From the NCBI GenBank assembly GCA_905234995.1, contig CAJOJV010000016.1:1-33494 (forward strand): a stretch of 33,494 bases of DNA. Reading direction: 5' to 3'. The notes beneath the pieces were generated by a model that was not told the origin of the DNA, made no database searches, and saw only the letters and a list, made by a program, of their open reading frames with translations. This DNA comes from an uncultured Eubacterium sp. GTDB taxonomy: Bacteria; Bacillota; Clostridia; Oscillospirales; Acutalibacteraceae. Numbering within the stretch: the first letter of the stretch is position 1; each line of letters opens with the position of its first letter. Below are positions 1 through 7,422 of the stretch, one piece after another. A program made the translations under genes and the position numbers.

Positions 1-126
1 GTAGTAAAAATGTCTGCGCAGCAGACAAAAGGGTCTGCCGCTCTGCAAGAGGAGCCCACCCCGAAACCTGCTTCAAGGCACGCAGATATCATCCGTTTTA
101 AACAACGAATTTCATTAAGATGACAG
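1..126. other. Left-edge non-coding stretch, nature unclear
   Basis: No convincing reading frame is present. A perfect hairpin (TGTCTGC, loop GCA, GCAGACA) lies near positions 11-27, and a second weaker fold (GGG...CTCT GCA AGAG...CCC) lies around 31-57. The terminator just downstream suggests that something transcribed on the plus strand ends here, either a gene outside the window or the 3' part of a structured RNA. A 6S-like RNA came to mind but cannot be supported from this fragment. Confidence 0.3.
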
Positions 127-160
127 GATGACAGGGGACCGTCCCCTGTCATCTTTTTTT
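127..160 (+). terminator. Rho-independent terminator
   Basis: A perfect 12-bp stem (GATGACAGGGGA / TCCCCTGTCATC) with a CCG loop is followed by seven T on the plus strand. It would end plus-strand transcription entering from the left edge. The minus-strand beta-propeller gene also ends just to its right, so the hairpin may serve both directions, though there is no T tract in the minus sense. Confidence 0.75.
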
Positions 161-182
161 ACTGTCTACTGTTCACTTTGTA

Positions 183-2237
183 TTAGCCGACTGCTTCGGT
201 TTCGGCTGTGAAATCAAAGGCGTGGATATTGCCGCCGCGGTCAATCATATAGATATAATCGCCGACATAAGTGCAGCGCGGCGTGCCTGTATAGTCCATC
301 TGCGAATCATCAATCATAAAATCATCCGTAAAGCTGAGCGTATCGCCCTCGGGCTGAACGATGAGCACGCCGTTGCCGTAATCGTAATAATCATAATCGG
401 AATAGCCCTCATCGTTTTCATAATACTCATACGCGGTTCTGTTTATCGGCAGGGCGAAATAGCCCTTCGTGCTGTTCTGCACGAGCGCCTTATGATTCCA
501 CTGAGCCTCCGAATTAGTGTCATAAAACTCTGCGAAATCAAGCACCTGCGGATTTTCGGGATTTGAAATGTCAAAAAGAACAACCTTTAAGCCGTCGGTA
601 ACCATACCGTATTCACCCTCGTGGGTTGAATAGCCGATGCCGAGCAGGCGGTTTTCATCAATCGGAGCAAGCAGGCTTGAGAAGCCGTCAATCTCCACGC
701 TGCCCTTAATCTGCGGCTTCGTTTTATCCGACAAATCAATGATGAAAAGCGGATCAACGTATTCATAGGTGATAACGTACGCCATATCGCCGATGAAGCG
801 CACTGCGCGAATGCTTTCATCCTTTGCAAAGCCCTTAACGCTGCCGATAACCTTCAAGCTTTCATCAAGCACGAAAAGATTATTGGTCTGAACAATCTCC
901 TGATATTCATCGCCACCCTTCCAGAGCTCGCTTGTGGTTGCGATTCGAAGGCAGCCGTCCTTTTCATCCATTGAGAACTGGTCATTAACATAGCCTTCAA
1001 CATAGCCTGCTGCCGTAAACTTAATTTCATCCGGGGTAAGCTCTGCCTTAACTATCTGAATTTTACCCTCGTACTCGGAATTATAGCCCTTATAATAGGT
1101 ATACATACCCTCGGTGTTTGTGATATACATATTATTTTCGTTGCAATAAACGGTTGAGGAGGCGCCGAAAATCGCCTTCGTGTCCGTATTCTGAACGCCG
1201 TTTGCCGTATTGATTGCGCCGACCACGAGATAGCTTGCGCTTGACGGGCTTGCGGTTTTATAAATGCATTCGGGGTCAAGCTTATTCTGCGCCTCGCCCA
1301 TTCCGCAATACGGAATATAATTATCCCTGTTGCCTTGGTAAACATAATGATTGGTTACGAGATAGAGCGTGTCGCCAATCATACGCGAGGTGTCGGGATA
1401 ACCGCTCTGCCTGTATTCATCAATGAGCTGAGCGTTCTGAACATCCGTGATATCAAAAACCTGAACGACTGCACATTCATTTGAATCATTATAATGGCCG
1501 TTTGATTCCTGAGAAATCGCAATCAGCTTGCCATCCCTGATATAGAAATCCTGAAGATTTGAATAGCTGTAATAGTAATTCGCTTCGCCGTCATCGTAAC
1601 CGTTCCCATCATCAGAGCTGAAGGTGGGATTTTCAATTGCGCAAACCCAATACGGCTCGCCGCCGTTTGCAGCATAAACCTGAATTGCGCCGTTGCTGAA
1701 ATGGTAAATATAGGTACCGTCGGTTTTAATTATATCGGCTTCGTCAACCTCATCCACCTGCTTATAGGTTTCGCCGAAATCCTCGACATCGCCGCCTGCG
1801 CCGCCCTCGCCGTAGGCTTCTGCCGTCGCGTAATCCTCAACGCTTTTTGCAAGATTAAAATCAAAAACGCTTTCCCTTACAAACATTCTGTTTATCAGCA
1901 GATTAATTTCCCTTTCGCTTGTGAAATGCGCAAGGTCAATGCCACTGTCCTCAACCGTTCCGATTTTATCAACGGGCGGAGGATTCTTTTCCCTTAAATA
2001 AGGATAAGCATACACGGAGCCTACCACGAGCGCAAACGCCGCCGCAATTGCAACGCCCGCCTTTATTCCGCGGCGCTTCTTTGCCTTGCTGTTATCAATG
2101 CTTACGATTTTATTTTCATCATTATCATTAAGGATTTTGCTTAAAAGCTGCGCCTCGCCCAAAGTATCGGGCGCATTAATATTTTCATTATCAAATTGCT
2201 GCTTGATAAAATTGAAATTTTCATCATTTCTGCTCAC
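183..2237 (-). CDS. Membrane-anchored secreted beta-propeller protein
   Basis: Residues 1-50 are hydrophilic and probably cytoplasmic. A basic stretch (KAKKRRG) precedes one hydrophobic helix at about residues 58-80, and the remaining ~600 residues are outside the cell. This part matches the secreted beta-propeller domain family of Firmicutes (PF09826-like) in length and in repeated blade phrases such as VFDITD, FIIDLSD, LFDISNPENPQVLD and HAFDFT. It is rich in Tyr, Asp and Asn. The GTG start lies two bases after the stop of the upstream sigma factor gene, and its Shine-Dalgarno is inside that gene's last codons, so the two are translationally coupled. I infer that the N-terminal tail could bind the sigma factor and the propeller could sense an external signal. 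The family is known; the anti-sigma role is a guess. Confidence 0.8.
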   Translation of the reverse strand: MSRNDENFNFIKQQFDNENINAPDTLGEAQLLSKILNDNDENKIVSIDNSKAKKRRGIKAGVAIAAAFALVVGSVYAYPYLREKNPPPVDKIGTVEDSGIDLAHFTSEREINLLINRMFVRESVFDFNLAKSVEDYATAEAYGEGGAGGDVEDFGETYKQVDEVDEADIIKTDGTYIYHFSNGAIQVYAANGGEPYWVCAIENPTFSSDDGNGYDDGEANYYYSYSNLQDFYIRDGKLIAISQESNGHYNDSNECAVVQVFDITDVQNAQLIDEYRQSGYPDTSRMIGDTLYLVTNHYVYQGNRDNYIPYCGMGEAQNKLDPECIYKTASPSSASYLVVGAINTANGVQNTDTKAIFGASSTVYCNENNMYITNTEGMYTYYKGYNSEYEGKIQIVKAELTPDEIKFTAAGYVEGYVNDQFSMDEKDGCLRIATTSELWKGGDEYQEIVQTNNLFVLDESLKVIGSVKGFAKDESIRAVRFIGDMAYVITYEYVDPLFIIDLSDKTKPQIKGSVEIDGFSSLLAPIDENRLLGIGYSTHEGEYGMVTDGLKVVLFDISNPENPQVLDFAEFYDTNSEAQWNHKALVQNSTKGYFALPINRTAYEYYENDEGYSDYDYYDYGNGVLIVQPEGDTLSFTDDFMIDDSQMDYTGTPRCTYVGDYIYMIDRGGNIHAFDFTAETEAVG

Positions 2238-2239
2238 AA

Positions 2240-2755
2240 TTATCCCTCCAGGCTTTTTCTTAATTTTGCAAGGCTGCGGCTGAGCTTTGAGCGCACTGCG
2301 CCCGCAGTATAATCCGTTATCCCTGCAATTTCCTTGCTGCTTAAGCCCGCCACAACGGACAGCAGCACGATTTCGCGCTCGTCCTCAAGCAGCTTTGAAA
2401 GCGCCTCCTGCAGCTCTGTTTTTTCAATCTCCGCCGAAAAATCATAAGCGGCGGTTTGCGGCACTGCGTCAAGCGGCTGCTCGTTGCGAAGCCTTATCTG
2501 ATTTCTTATCTGCCTGTTACAGCAGGCGCGGAGAATGCTGAAAATCCATGCATCAAACGCCGCGGGCTTTTTCAGCTGAGTTATCTGGGCATAAGCGCTC
2601 AGCACACAGTCTGCCACGGCATCCTCTGCGTCGTCATGATTTTGCAGCTTATAATAGGCATAGCGGTAAAGCCTGTCCTTATATTTTCCGTAAAGCTCGC
2701 AAAAAGCCTCCGTTCTTCCCCGCTTTGCGTAGTTTATTAATTCTTCATTGGTCAC
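2240..2755 (-). CDS. ECF-type RNA polymerase sigma factor
   Basis: This 171-residue protein has the two-domain form of extracytoplasmic-function sigma factors. Region 2 (about residues 15-80) includes RYAYYKLQNHDDAEDAVADC, and region 4 (about 115-170) ends in a helix-turn-helix, SSKEIAGITDYTAGAVRSKLSR. It would bind core RNA polymerase in the cytoplasm and direct it to a small regulon. The start is GTG with GGGAGGT about ten bases upstream. The next gene, a membrane-anchored beta-propeller protein, begins two bases after the stop, the usual place for a cognate anti-sigma factor. The promoter upstream is an ordinary sigma-A type, so no autoregulation is visible there. The family call is firm; the target genes are unknown. 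Confidence 0.9.
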   Translation of the reverse strand: MTNEELINYAKRGRTEAFCELYGKYKDRLYRYAYYKLQNHDDAEDAVADCVLSAYAQITQLKKPAAFDAWIFSILRACCNRQIRNQIRLRNEQPLDAVPQTAAYDFSAEIEKTELQEALSKLLEDEREIVLLSVVAGLSSKEIAGITDYTAGAVRSKLSRSLAKLRKSLEG

Positions 2756-2779
2756 GGCTTAATTACCTCCCAAAGGAAA

Positions 2780-2791
2780 ATTCAATTGAAT
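2780..2791. promoter_or_regulatory. Palindrome in the sigma factor leader
   Basis: The perfect 12-base palindrome ATTCAATTGAAT lies just downstream of the predicted transcription start of the sigma factor operon and upstream of its ribosome binding site. An operator role is possible but unproven. Confidence 0.3.
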
Positions 2792-2804
2792 GTTTCATAT
2801 GCTA

Positions 2805-2833
2805 AGTATAAAATATTACGCAAAGTGTTGCAA
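2805..2833 (-). promoter_or_regulatory. Sigma-A type promoter of the sigma factor/beta-propeller operon
   Basis: Reading the minus strand, TTGCAA (2828-2833) and TATACT (2805-2810) are separated by 17 bases. It lies back to back with the PAP2 gene promoter. Confidence 0.65.
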
Positions 2834-2847
2834 TAATTTTTAAAAAG

Positions 2848-2875
2848 TTGAAATAAAATTTTAATCTGTTATAAT
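2848..2875 (+). promoter_or_regulatory. Sigma-A type promoter of the PAP2 gene
   Basis: TTGAAA (2848-2853) and a perfect TATAAT (2870-2875) are spaced by 16 bases. The start codon lies about 20 bases beyond the -10 box, so the leader is very short. Confidence 0.65.
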
Positions 2876-2894
2876 ATTTCCGAGGTGAGAATTT

Positions 2895-3725
2895 GTGATT
2901 AAAAGCTATAAGAATTATATTATTTTCTATTATATTCTGTTTGCGGTAGCGATGGGCGTTGCGGCGTTTTGCGATTTGAAAATTGATATTTTCCTCAACA
3001 ACCCGCAAAACCCCGTTGCAATCTGGTTTTGCAATATGGGCGAAATTCCCGCAAAGCTCGTTTTCCCGCTTGCGGGCACGCTGCTGTTTTACATAAGCGA
3101 GGTTAAATGGCAGAAAATCGTATCTGCAATAATTGCCCTCGGCGGCGGCGCATATCTCGGAATACATATTGCGCAATACTTTTTTGAGGGCGATTACAAA
3201 TGGGCGTTCGGCGTTGTTTTCGGACTTTATTTCGGCGTATTTCTTATGCTCATCGGCAAGCTCTGCGTTATTCCCGAGGAATATATTAAGGGGCTGCGCG
3301 TGCTGGCGATTGCGGGCATAATCCTTGTGCTGGCGGAATCCGGAGTGATTGAAGCAATGAAATACAGATGGGGCAGAGTGCGCTTTCGCGATTTGCTGGC
3401 GGCAGGCAGTTATGACGCGTTTACACCCTGGTATCACCTCAACGGGCTGACCTATAACAAATCCTTCCCAAGCGGGCACACAGGCGGCGCGGGAGCAAGC
3501 TATCTCGCAATGCTGCTGCCCTTTGTTTTCCCGAAGGCAAAGGAAAAGAAGCTGCTTTGCTTTGCACTGCCCCTGATTTATACAAGCATTGTGGGCTTCA
3601 CCCGCCTCGTTATGGGCGCGCATTATCTTTCCGACATCTCAATGGGCGGCACGGTTACTTTCACAATCGTTCTGATTACGATTGCAGTGCTTGACAGGAA
3701 ATGCAAATTTGACGACGGGAAATAA
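2895..3725 (+). CDS. PAP2-family membrane phosphatase
   Basis: This 276-residue integral membrane protein has about six hydrophobic helices. It carries the three parts of the type 2 phosphatidic acid phosphatase signature: KYRWGRVRF near residue 155, SFPSGHTGG near 190, and GFTRLVMGAHYLSD near 235, with the catalytic His and the Arg/His pair. Such enzymes remove phosphate from lipid phosphates such as phosphatidate or undecaprenyl pyrophosphate at the outer face of the membrane. The substrate cannot be told from sequence. The start is GTG, preceded by GAGGTGAG. The acyltransferase gene follows after six bases and is probably co-transcribed, which hints at a role in envelope lipid or glycan modification. 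Confidence 0.88.
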   Translation: MIKSYKNYIIFYYILFAVAMGVAAFCDLKIDIFLNNPQNPVAIWFCNMGEIPAKLVFPLAGTLLFYISEVKWQKIVSAIIALGGGAYLGIHIAQYFFEGDYKWAFGVVFGLYFGVFLMLIGKLCVIPEEYIKGLRVLAIAGIILVLAESGVIEAMKYRWGRVRFRDLLAAGSYDAFTPWYHLNGLTYNKSFPSGHTGGAGASYLAMLLPFVFPKAKEKKLLCFALPLIYTSIVGFTRLVMGAHYLSDISMGGTVTFTIVLITIAVLDRKCKFDDGK

Positions 3726-3731
3726 ACTGAA

Positions 3732-4802
3732 ATGCTTTTAAATTTTATAATTATAATTATTTTTGCGCTTATGCTGTTTAGGACCGCACCCGTTAAGCCG
3801 ATATCCGATTTTAACCAGGAAACGCTTTCACCTGCGGCCTCCAGCAGCCTGAAGGGTATTTTGTGCGTTCTTATCGTGCTGTGCCATGAGTCGACGCTCG
3901 TGCACGATTCCCTCGTTCTCAAGCCGTTTTTGTATTTTGGCTTTCTCGGCGTTGCGGGCTTCTTTTTCCTTTCGGGCTACGGCATATTTATCAGCTACGG
4001 CAATAAGGAAAATTACCTTGAAGGCTTTGCAAAAAGGAGATTTATCAAGGTGTTTTTCCCTTGGTTTGCCGCGTTTCTGATATATGCGGCGTATGCGGCA
4101 ATTAATAAAAATCCCTATAAGCTCGGTCAGCTGATAATAAATGTCAAAACAGGAAACACCTTTATGAGCAACGCGTGGTACGTTGTTGCCATTGCCGTGT
4201 TTTACATTGCGTTTTACCTGTGCGCAAAATGCATTAAATCTAAGACCGCGGTTTTGCTTGCGCTTTCAGCAATAATAACTGCGGCGGCGTTTGCGCTTGC
4301 GCTTGCGGGATATGACAAATACTGGTATTCCTCCCTTTCAGCACTTATAGTGGGTATGCTATGGGGCTTAAAGCGGGAAAGGCTTTTGGAATATTTCAAA
4401 AGCAAATGGCTGCTTAAAACGATTCTGACGGGCGGCATATTTGTGGTTTGCCTTTTCGTTCACCTTTCGCTTAAGCATTTTTTGCCCGAGGGCAATTATC
4501 TGGAATATATCAAAGCGTTTTTTAACGAAATTGCCGGTGCGGCGTTTGCATTTCTAATTCCCCTGCTTTCAATGAAGGCGAGGAACACGAACCGCTTAAC
4601 CGATTGGCTGGGCAAATTATCATACGAAATCTATTTAATGCACGGGCTTTTCATTCTGATTTTCACACGCAGTATTATAATAGAAAACAGCGCGCTGCTG
4701 ACGGTTTCCGTGCTCGGCTGCACGATTGCGGCTGCGGCGGCAATTCATTACGGGCTGGCTCCGATTATGAATAAAACAAAAAAAGAAAAAAGGCATCGTT
4801 AA
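3732..4802 (+). CDS. OafA/YrhL-type membrane acyltransferase (acyltransferase 3)
   Basis: This 356-residue protein has about ten membrane helices. It shows the hallmarks of acyltransferase family 3: an early helix with a conserved His (KGILCVLIVLCHES, about residues 42-55), FFFLSGYGIFISYG near 80, and LSYEIYLMHGLF near 300. These enzymes move acyl groups, often acetyl, onto cell-surface sugars. The acceptor is unknown. The ribosome binding site is weak, and the gene starts six bases after the PAP2 gene, suggesting coupled translation. The last codons (Arg-His-Arg-stop) form the left arm of the terminator, with TAA in the loop. Confidence 0.85.
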   Translation: MLLNFIIIIIFALMLFRTAPVKPISDFNQETLSPAASSSLKGILCVLIVLCHESTLVHDSLVLKPFLYFGFLGVAGFFFLSGYGIFISYGNKENYLEGFAKRRFIKVFFPWFAAFLIYAAYAAINKNPYKLGQLIINVKTGNTFMSNAWYVVAIAVFYIAFYLCAKCIKSKTAVLLALSAIITAAAFALALAGYDKYWYSSLSALIVGMLWGLKRERLLEYFKSKWLLKTILTGGIFVVCLFVHLSLKHFLPEGNYLEYIKAFFNEIAGAAFAFLIPLLSMKARNTNRLTDWLGKLSYEIYLMHGLFILIFTRSIIIENSALLTVSVLGCTIAAAAAIHYGLAPIMNKTKKEKRHR

Positions 4803-4986
4803 CACGATGCCTTTTCTCTTTTAAGGGGTAAAAATTTATGTTAAAAGCACATCGTGCTTTTCAGAGGTAAATCCAAGTGCCAATAGGCGTTGCCTATCTT
4901 GGACACAAAGACGGGAGATTTCACAATACTTGGCTGTATCGAGGGAAGTCAGCCGACTTAAACGCCCTCATATCTTTTCCTGTCTT
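4781..4986 (-). ncRNA. Candidate stand-alone structured RNA, about 200 nt
   Basis: No protein gene occupies this stretch, yet the minus strand has a promoter, dense complementary arms and a terminator. In RNA order: AAGACAGG at the predicted 5' end (4986-4979) pairs with CCCGTCTT (4915-4908) with one mismatch. Enclosed is a hairpin GAGGG/CCCTC plus AAGTC/GACTT with loop GGCT (4969-4941). This loop can pair with AGCC at 4935-4932, forming a pseudoknot. A second hairpin follows, TCCAAG/CTTGGA with inner ATAGGC/GCCTAT (4903-4872), then a small hairpin AAAAGCAC/GTGCTTTT (4861-4843), then the shared terminator. Size, free-standing position and pseudoknot recall the raiA motif RNA of Clostridia, but I cannot verify that name; 6S RNA seems less fitting. 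The 3' end could also lie near 4838. Confidence 0.7.
4788..4815. terminator. Bidirectional terminator containing the acyltransferase stop codon
   Basis: The stem AAAAGGCATCGT / ACGATGCCTTTT has a loop TAAC that includes the TAA stop. On the plus strand it is followed by TCTCTTTT. On the minus strand it is followed by a longer T-rich tract (TTCTTTTTTT), so it also suits the minus-strand RNA coming from the right. Confidence 0.85.
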
Positions 4987-4992
4987 GCCTAC

Positions 4993-5020
4993 ATTATATC
5001 CGTTGATTTTAAAAAATCAA
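4993..5020 (-). promoter_or_regulatory. Strong promoter of the candidate structured RNA
   Basis: On the minus strand TTGATT (5015-5020) and a perfect TATAAT (4993-4998) are spaced by 16 bases. Transcription should begin near 4986, exactly where the first helix of the predicted RNA begins. Confidence 0.7.
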
Positions 5021-5168
5021 GTTTTTTGTGAGATATTCTATATTTTTAATATTTCTTTTTTTGGATTAGTGTGTTTTTTGTATAATGTGCACTAATATTG
5101 CGGTGTTTTATTGTTCAATAAGCGGATAAAAGCCTTGCTTTTTTTCTTTTTTCAGCTTCATTTTTTAT

Positions 5169-5201
5169 ATGACAAATTTTTTGCGCAACTTATTTTATAA
5201 T
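5169..5201 (+). promoter_or_regulatory. Possible Spo0A-type promoter of spoIIE
   Basis: A perfect TATAAT (5196-5201) has no -35 box at 17 bases. ATGACA (5169-5174) sits 21 bases upstream of it. The Bacillus subtilis spoIIE promoter is known to use a 21-base spacing and Spo0A activation. TGACAAA at 5170-5176 loosely resembles a 0A box. This is suggestive only. Confidence 0.4.
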
Positions 5202-5234
5202 TATTTTTCGGAATATTATCAAGGATGTGTAAAA

Positions 5235-7346
5235 ATGAAAACGATTGAAAAGGAAAGGCGCAGGCTGAGGGAAGCCTTAAGCAGAGAGCGCACAAAAAGA
5301 GGACTTGAAGCGGGCGCATATCTGCTTTCGGGGCTGCTGCTTGCAAAAAGCCTCGTGCCGGGCATAGGCTCGCCCTTTGCAATTGCGCTGATTTGCGTTT
5401 CACGGAAGAAGAATTATTACTTTTCCGCGCTCGGAGCAGCGACGGGTTACCTGCTTTTCTGCCCCGAAAGCCTTGCAAGATACGCCGCGGCGGTGATAAT
5501 CGCCCTGCTCGGCGCGCTTGCCGCAGAGCTTGCAGACGCGAAAAACGACTTTCCCTTGCCAATGCTGACGGGCTTTTTAACCCTGCTTGCTACGGGGCTT
5601 GCGGTTGATTTAAAAACCTCTGCCGTACTTGCGGAATACGCGCTGACGCTTGCGGAAAGCATACTCGGCGCAGGAGCTGCGTTTTTCTTTTTCAGGGCAA
5701 TCAACTGCTCGCGCACGCGGTTTCGCTTCCGCGCGCTGCCCGTTTCAGATATGGTGTGCGTGCTGATTTCCGCTTCCCTGCTGATGATGAGCCTTTCGGG
5801 AATTACGATCGGCGGCGTTGCGCCCGCGAGGGTTGCTGCGCTTGCGGCAATCCTGATTTGCGCGCGCTTCGGTTCTGACAAGGCGGCGCTTGCACTTGCG
5901 CTTGCGCTTGGCTTCGCCTTCGGGCTTGCGGAAAACGGCGCGCTCTTTCTCGTGGGCGCTTACGGCTTTTCCGCGCTGCTTGCGCTGCTTTTCTGCAGCT
6001 TCGGCTCGCTTTGCCTTTCGGCGGCATTCGTGCTTTCCTTTGCTCTGTTTACAATTACGGCGGGCGCGCCGGTTATCTTTTTCCTTGAGCCTTTTATTGC
6101 GGCGGTCATTCTGTTATTAATCCCTCCGAGGGCTTGTGACAAAATAGAAGCCTTTTTTCGCGGCGGGGCTGATATCACGCCCGACGGCTCACTGAGGCAG
6201 AGCCTCGTTATGCGCCTGCGCTTTGCGGCGGGGGCGATGAATTACATCAGCGAAAGCGTTAACGACGTGCGCGAAAAAATCAACGACATCAACGCAAGGA
6301 ATATACGCCCAAACGAGCCGCTGAGCGACGCCGAATACCTTTCGCGCGAAATTATCAACGAAAAAACGAACGAAATCCGAATGGTTGCGGCGGACCAATT
6401 CTTTTCCATTTCCGATATGCTTTCCGATTTGGCAAAGGAATTTGACGAGGCGGAGCATTTTGACGCGATTGCCGCGGGCAGGCTGCGCAGACTGCTCGGC
6501 GAATACGAAATTTATCCCAAAAACATTTCCGTGATTGAGGATAAATTCGGCAGGATGAGGATTGAAATTCAGGCGGGCGGCAGAGAAACGGGCTTTTCAA
6601 ACCCGCGCCTGCAGAAAGAAATTGCAAAAGCCTGCGGCAGATATTTTGCAAAATGCAGCATAACGCATTTTCAGAAGGAAACAATGATTTGCTTTTCGGA
6701 AAAGCCCAATTATTATCTTGAGGCGGGCTTCGCGCAGAAATCCGCAGAGGGAACCCTTTGCGGCGACACCGTTAAGATTATCAACGACAACCGCGGGCAC
6801 CACATTCTGATTATCAGCGACGGTATGGGCAAGGGCGGCAGGGCTGCGCTGGACGGAGCTATGGGCGCGGGGCTGCTTGCCAAGCTGCTTTCCGCAGGCT
6901 TCGGCTTTGACTGCGCCTTGAAGGTGGTTAACTGCGCCCTGCTTGTTAAATCAAACGACGAGAGCCTTGCAACGCTTGACTGCGCCTGCGTTGATATGTT
7001 CACGGGCAGGGTTGATTTATACAAAGCGGGCGCGCCCGCCTCTTACATCGTTAAAAACGGAAGGGTTACGAAATGCGAGCTTTCATCAATGCCTGCGGGA
7101 ATCCTGCGCGGGATTGAATTTGCCAAGCGCACCGCCGTGCTGAGCAGCGGGGATTACATAATTCTGGCGAGCGACGGCATTACGGATTTGGGTACGGACT
7201 GGCTTTACGCCCTGCTGACGGGCGCGCAGGATATCCCCGTTCAGGAACTTGCGGATGAAATTCTGCGCGAGGCGGCGAAGCTGTGCGAGGACAAAAGAGC
7301 CGACGATATGAGCGTTATTGCCGCGCGCCTTTGCAGAATTGATTAG
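5235..7346 (+). CDS. spoIIE: Stage II sporulation protein E (PP2C phosphatase)
   Basis: This 703-residue protein has the SpoIIE layout: a short basic cytoplasmic start, about ten membrane helices up to about residue 300, a linking region with helical character, and a C-terminal PP2C serine phosphatase domain from about residue 490. The metal-binding aspartates are visible in IISDGMGKG (Asp near 529) and LASDGITDLG (Asp near 647). In Bacillus, SpoIIE dephosphorylates SpoIIAA at the asymmetric septum and so activates sigma F in the forespore. I chose the ATG at 5235 because AAGGATG lies just upstream and the protein then starts MKTIEKERRR; an upstream ATG at 5169 has no such site. The gene strongly suggests a spore-former. 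glmS follows with its own promoter. Confidence 0.92.
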   Translation: MKTIEKERRRLREALSRERTKRGLEAGAYLLSGLLLAKSLVPGIGSPFAIALICVSRKKNYYFSALGAATGYLLFCPESLARYAAAVIIALLGALAAELADAKNDFPLPMLTGFLTLLATGLAVDLKTSAVLAEYALTLAESILGAGAAFFFFRAINCSRTRFRFRALPVSDMVCVLISASLLMMSLSGITIGGVAPARVAALAAILICARFGSDKAALALALALGFAFGLAENGALFLVGAYGFSALLALLFCSFGSLCLSAAFVLSFALFTITAGAPVIFFLEPFIAAVILLLIPPRACDKIEAFFRGGADITPDGSLRQSLVMRLRFAAGAMNYISESVNDVREKINDINARNIRPNEPLSDAEYLSREIINEKTNEIRMVAADQFFSISDMLSDLAKEFDEAEHFDAIAAGRLRRLLGEYEIYPKNISVIEDKFGRMRIEIQAGGRETGFSNPRLQKEIAKACGRYFAKCSITHFQKETMICFSEKPNYYLEAGFAQKSAEGTLCGDTVKIINDNRGHHILIISDGMGKGGRAALDGAMGAGLLAKLLSAGFGFDCALKVVNCALLVKSNDESLATLDCACVDMFTGRVDLYKAGAPASYIVKNGRVTKCELSSMPAGILRGIEFAKRTAVLSSGDYIILASDGITDLGTDWLYALLTGAQDIPVQELADEILREAAKLCEDKRADDMSVIAARLCRID

Positions 7347-7375
7347 TTGCTTTTTTATACATTATGTGTTATAAT
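7347..7375 (+). promoter_or_regulatory. Promoter of glmS
   Basis: TTGCTT (7347-7352) and TATAAT (7370-7375) have 17-base spacing and start directly after the spoIIE stop codon. A hairpin or operator-like inverted repeat, GCACAA-AATA-TTGTGC (7387-7402), lies just downstream of the likely start point. Confidence 0.65.
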
Positions 7376-7422
7376 TATAGCACAGTGCACAAAATATTGT
7401 GCCGCGAAAGGAGCTTCCGAAT

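Noticed and set aside
2802..3623. Long open frame on the strand opposite to the PAP2 gene (273 codons)
   Set aside because: It is a shadow: it covers the PAP2 gene in antisense, has no recognisable motif or proper start signal, and the PAP2 protein shows clear family motifs.
4781..4986. 6S RNA as the identity of the structured RNA
   Set aside because: 6S RNA is one long interrupted hairpin joining both ends; here the 5' end pairs internally and a pseudoknot is possible.
4877..5095. Open frame of 72 codons on the plus strand in the spoIIE upstream gap
   Set aside because: It lies over the structured RNA and its promoter, has no ribosome binding site and no recognisable protein features.
7347..7422. 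glmS ribozyme before glmS
   Set aside because: The gap is too short for the ribozyme core, and the space holds a promoter.
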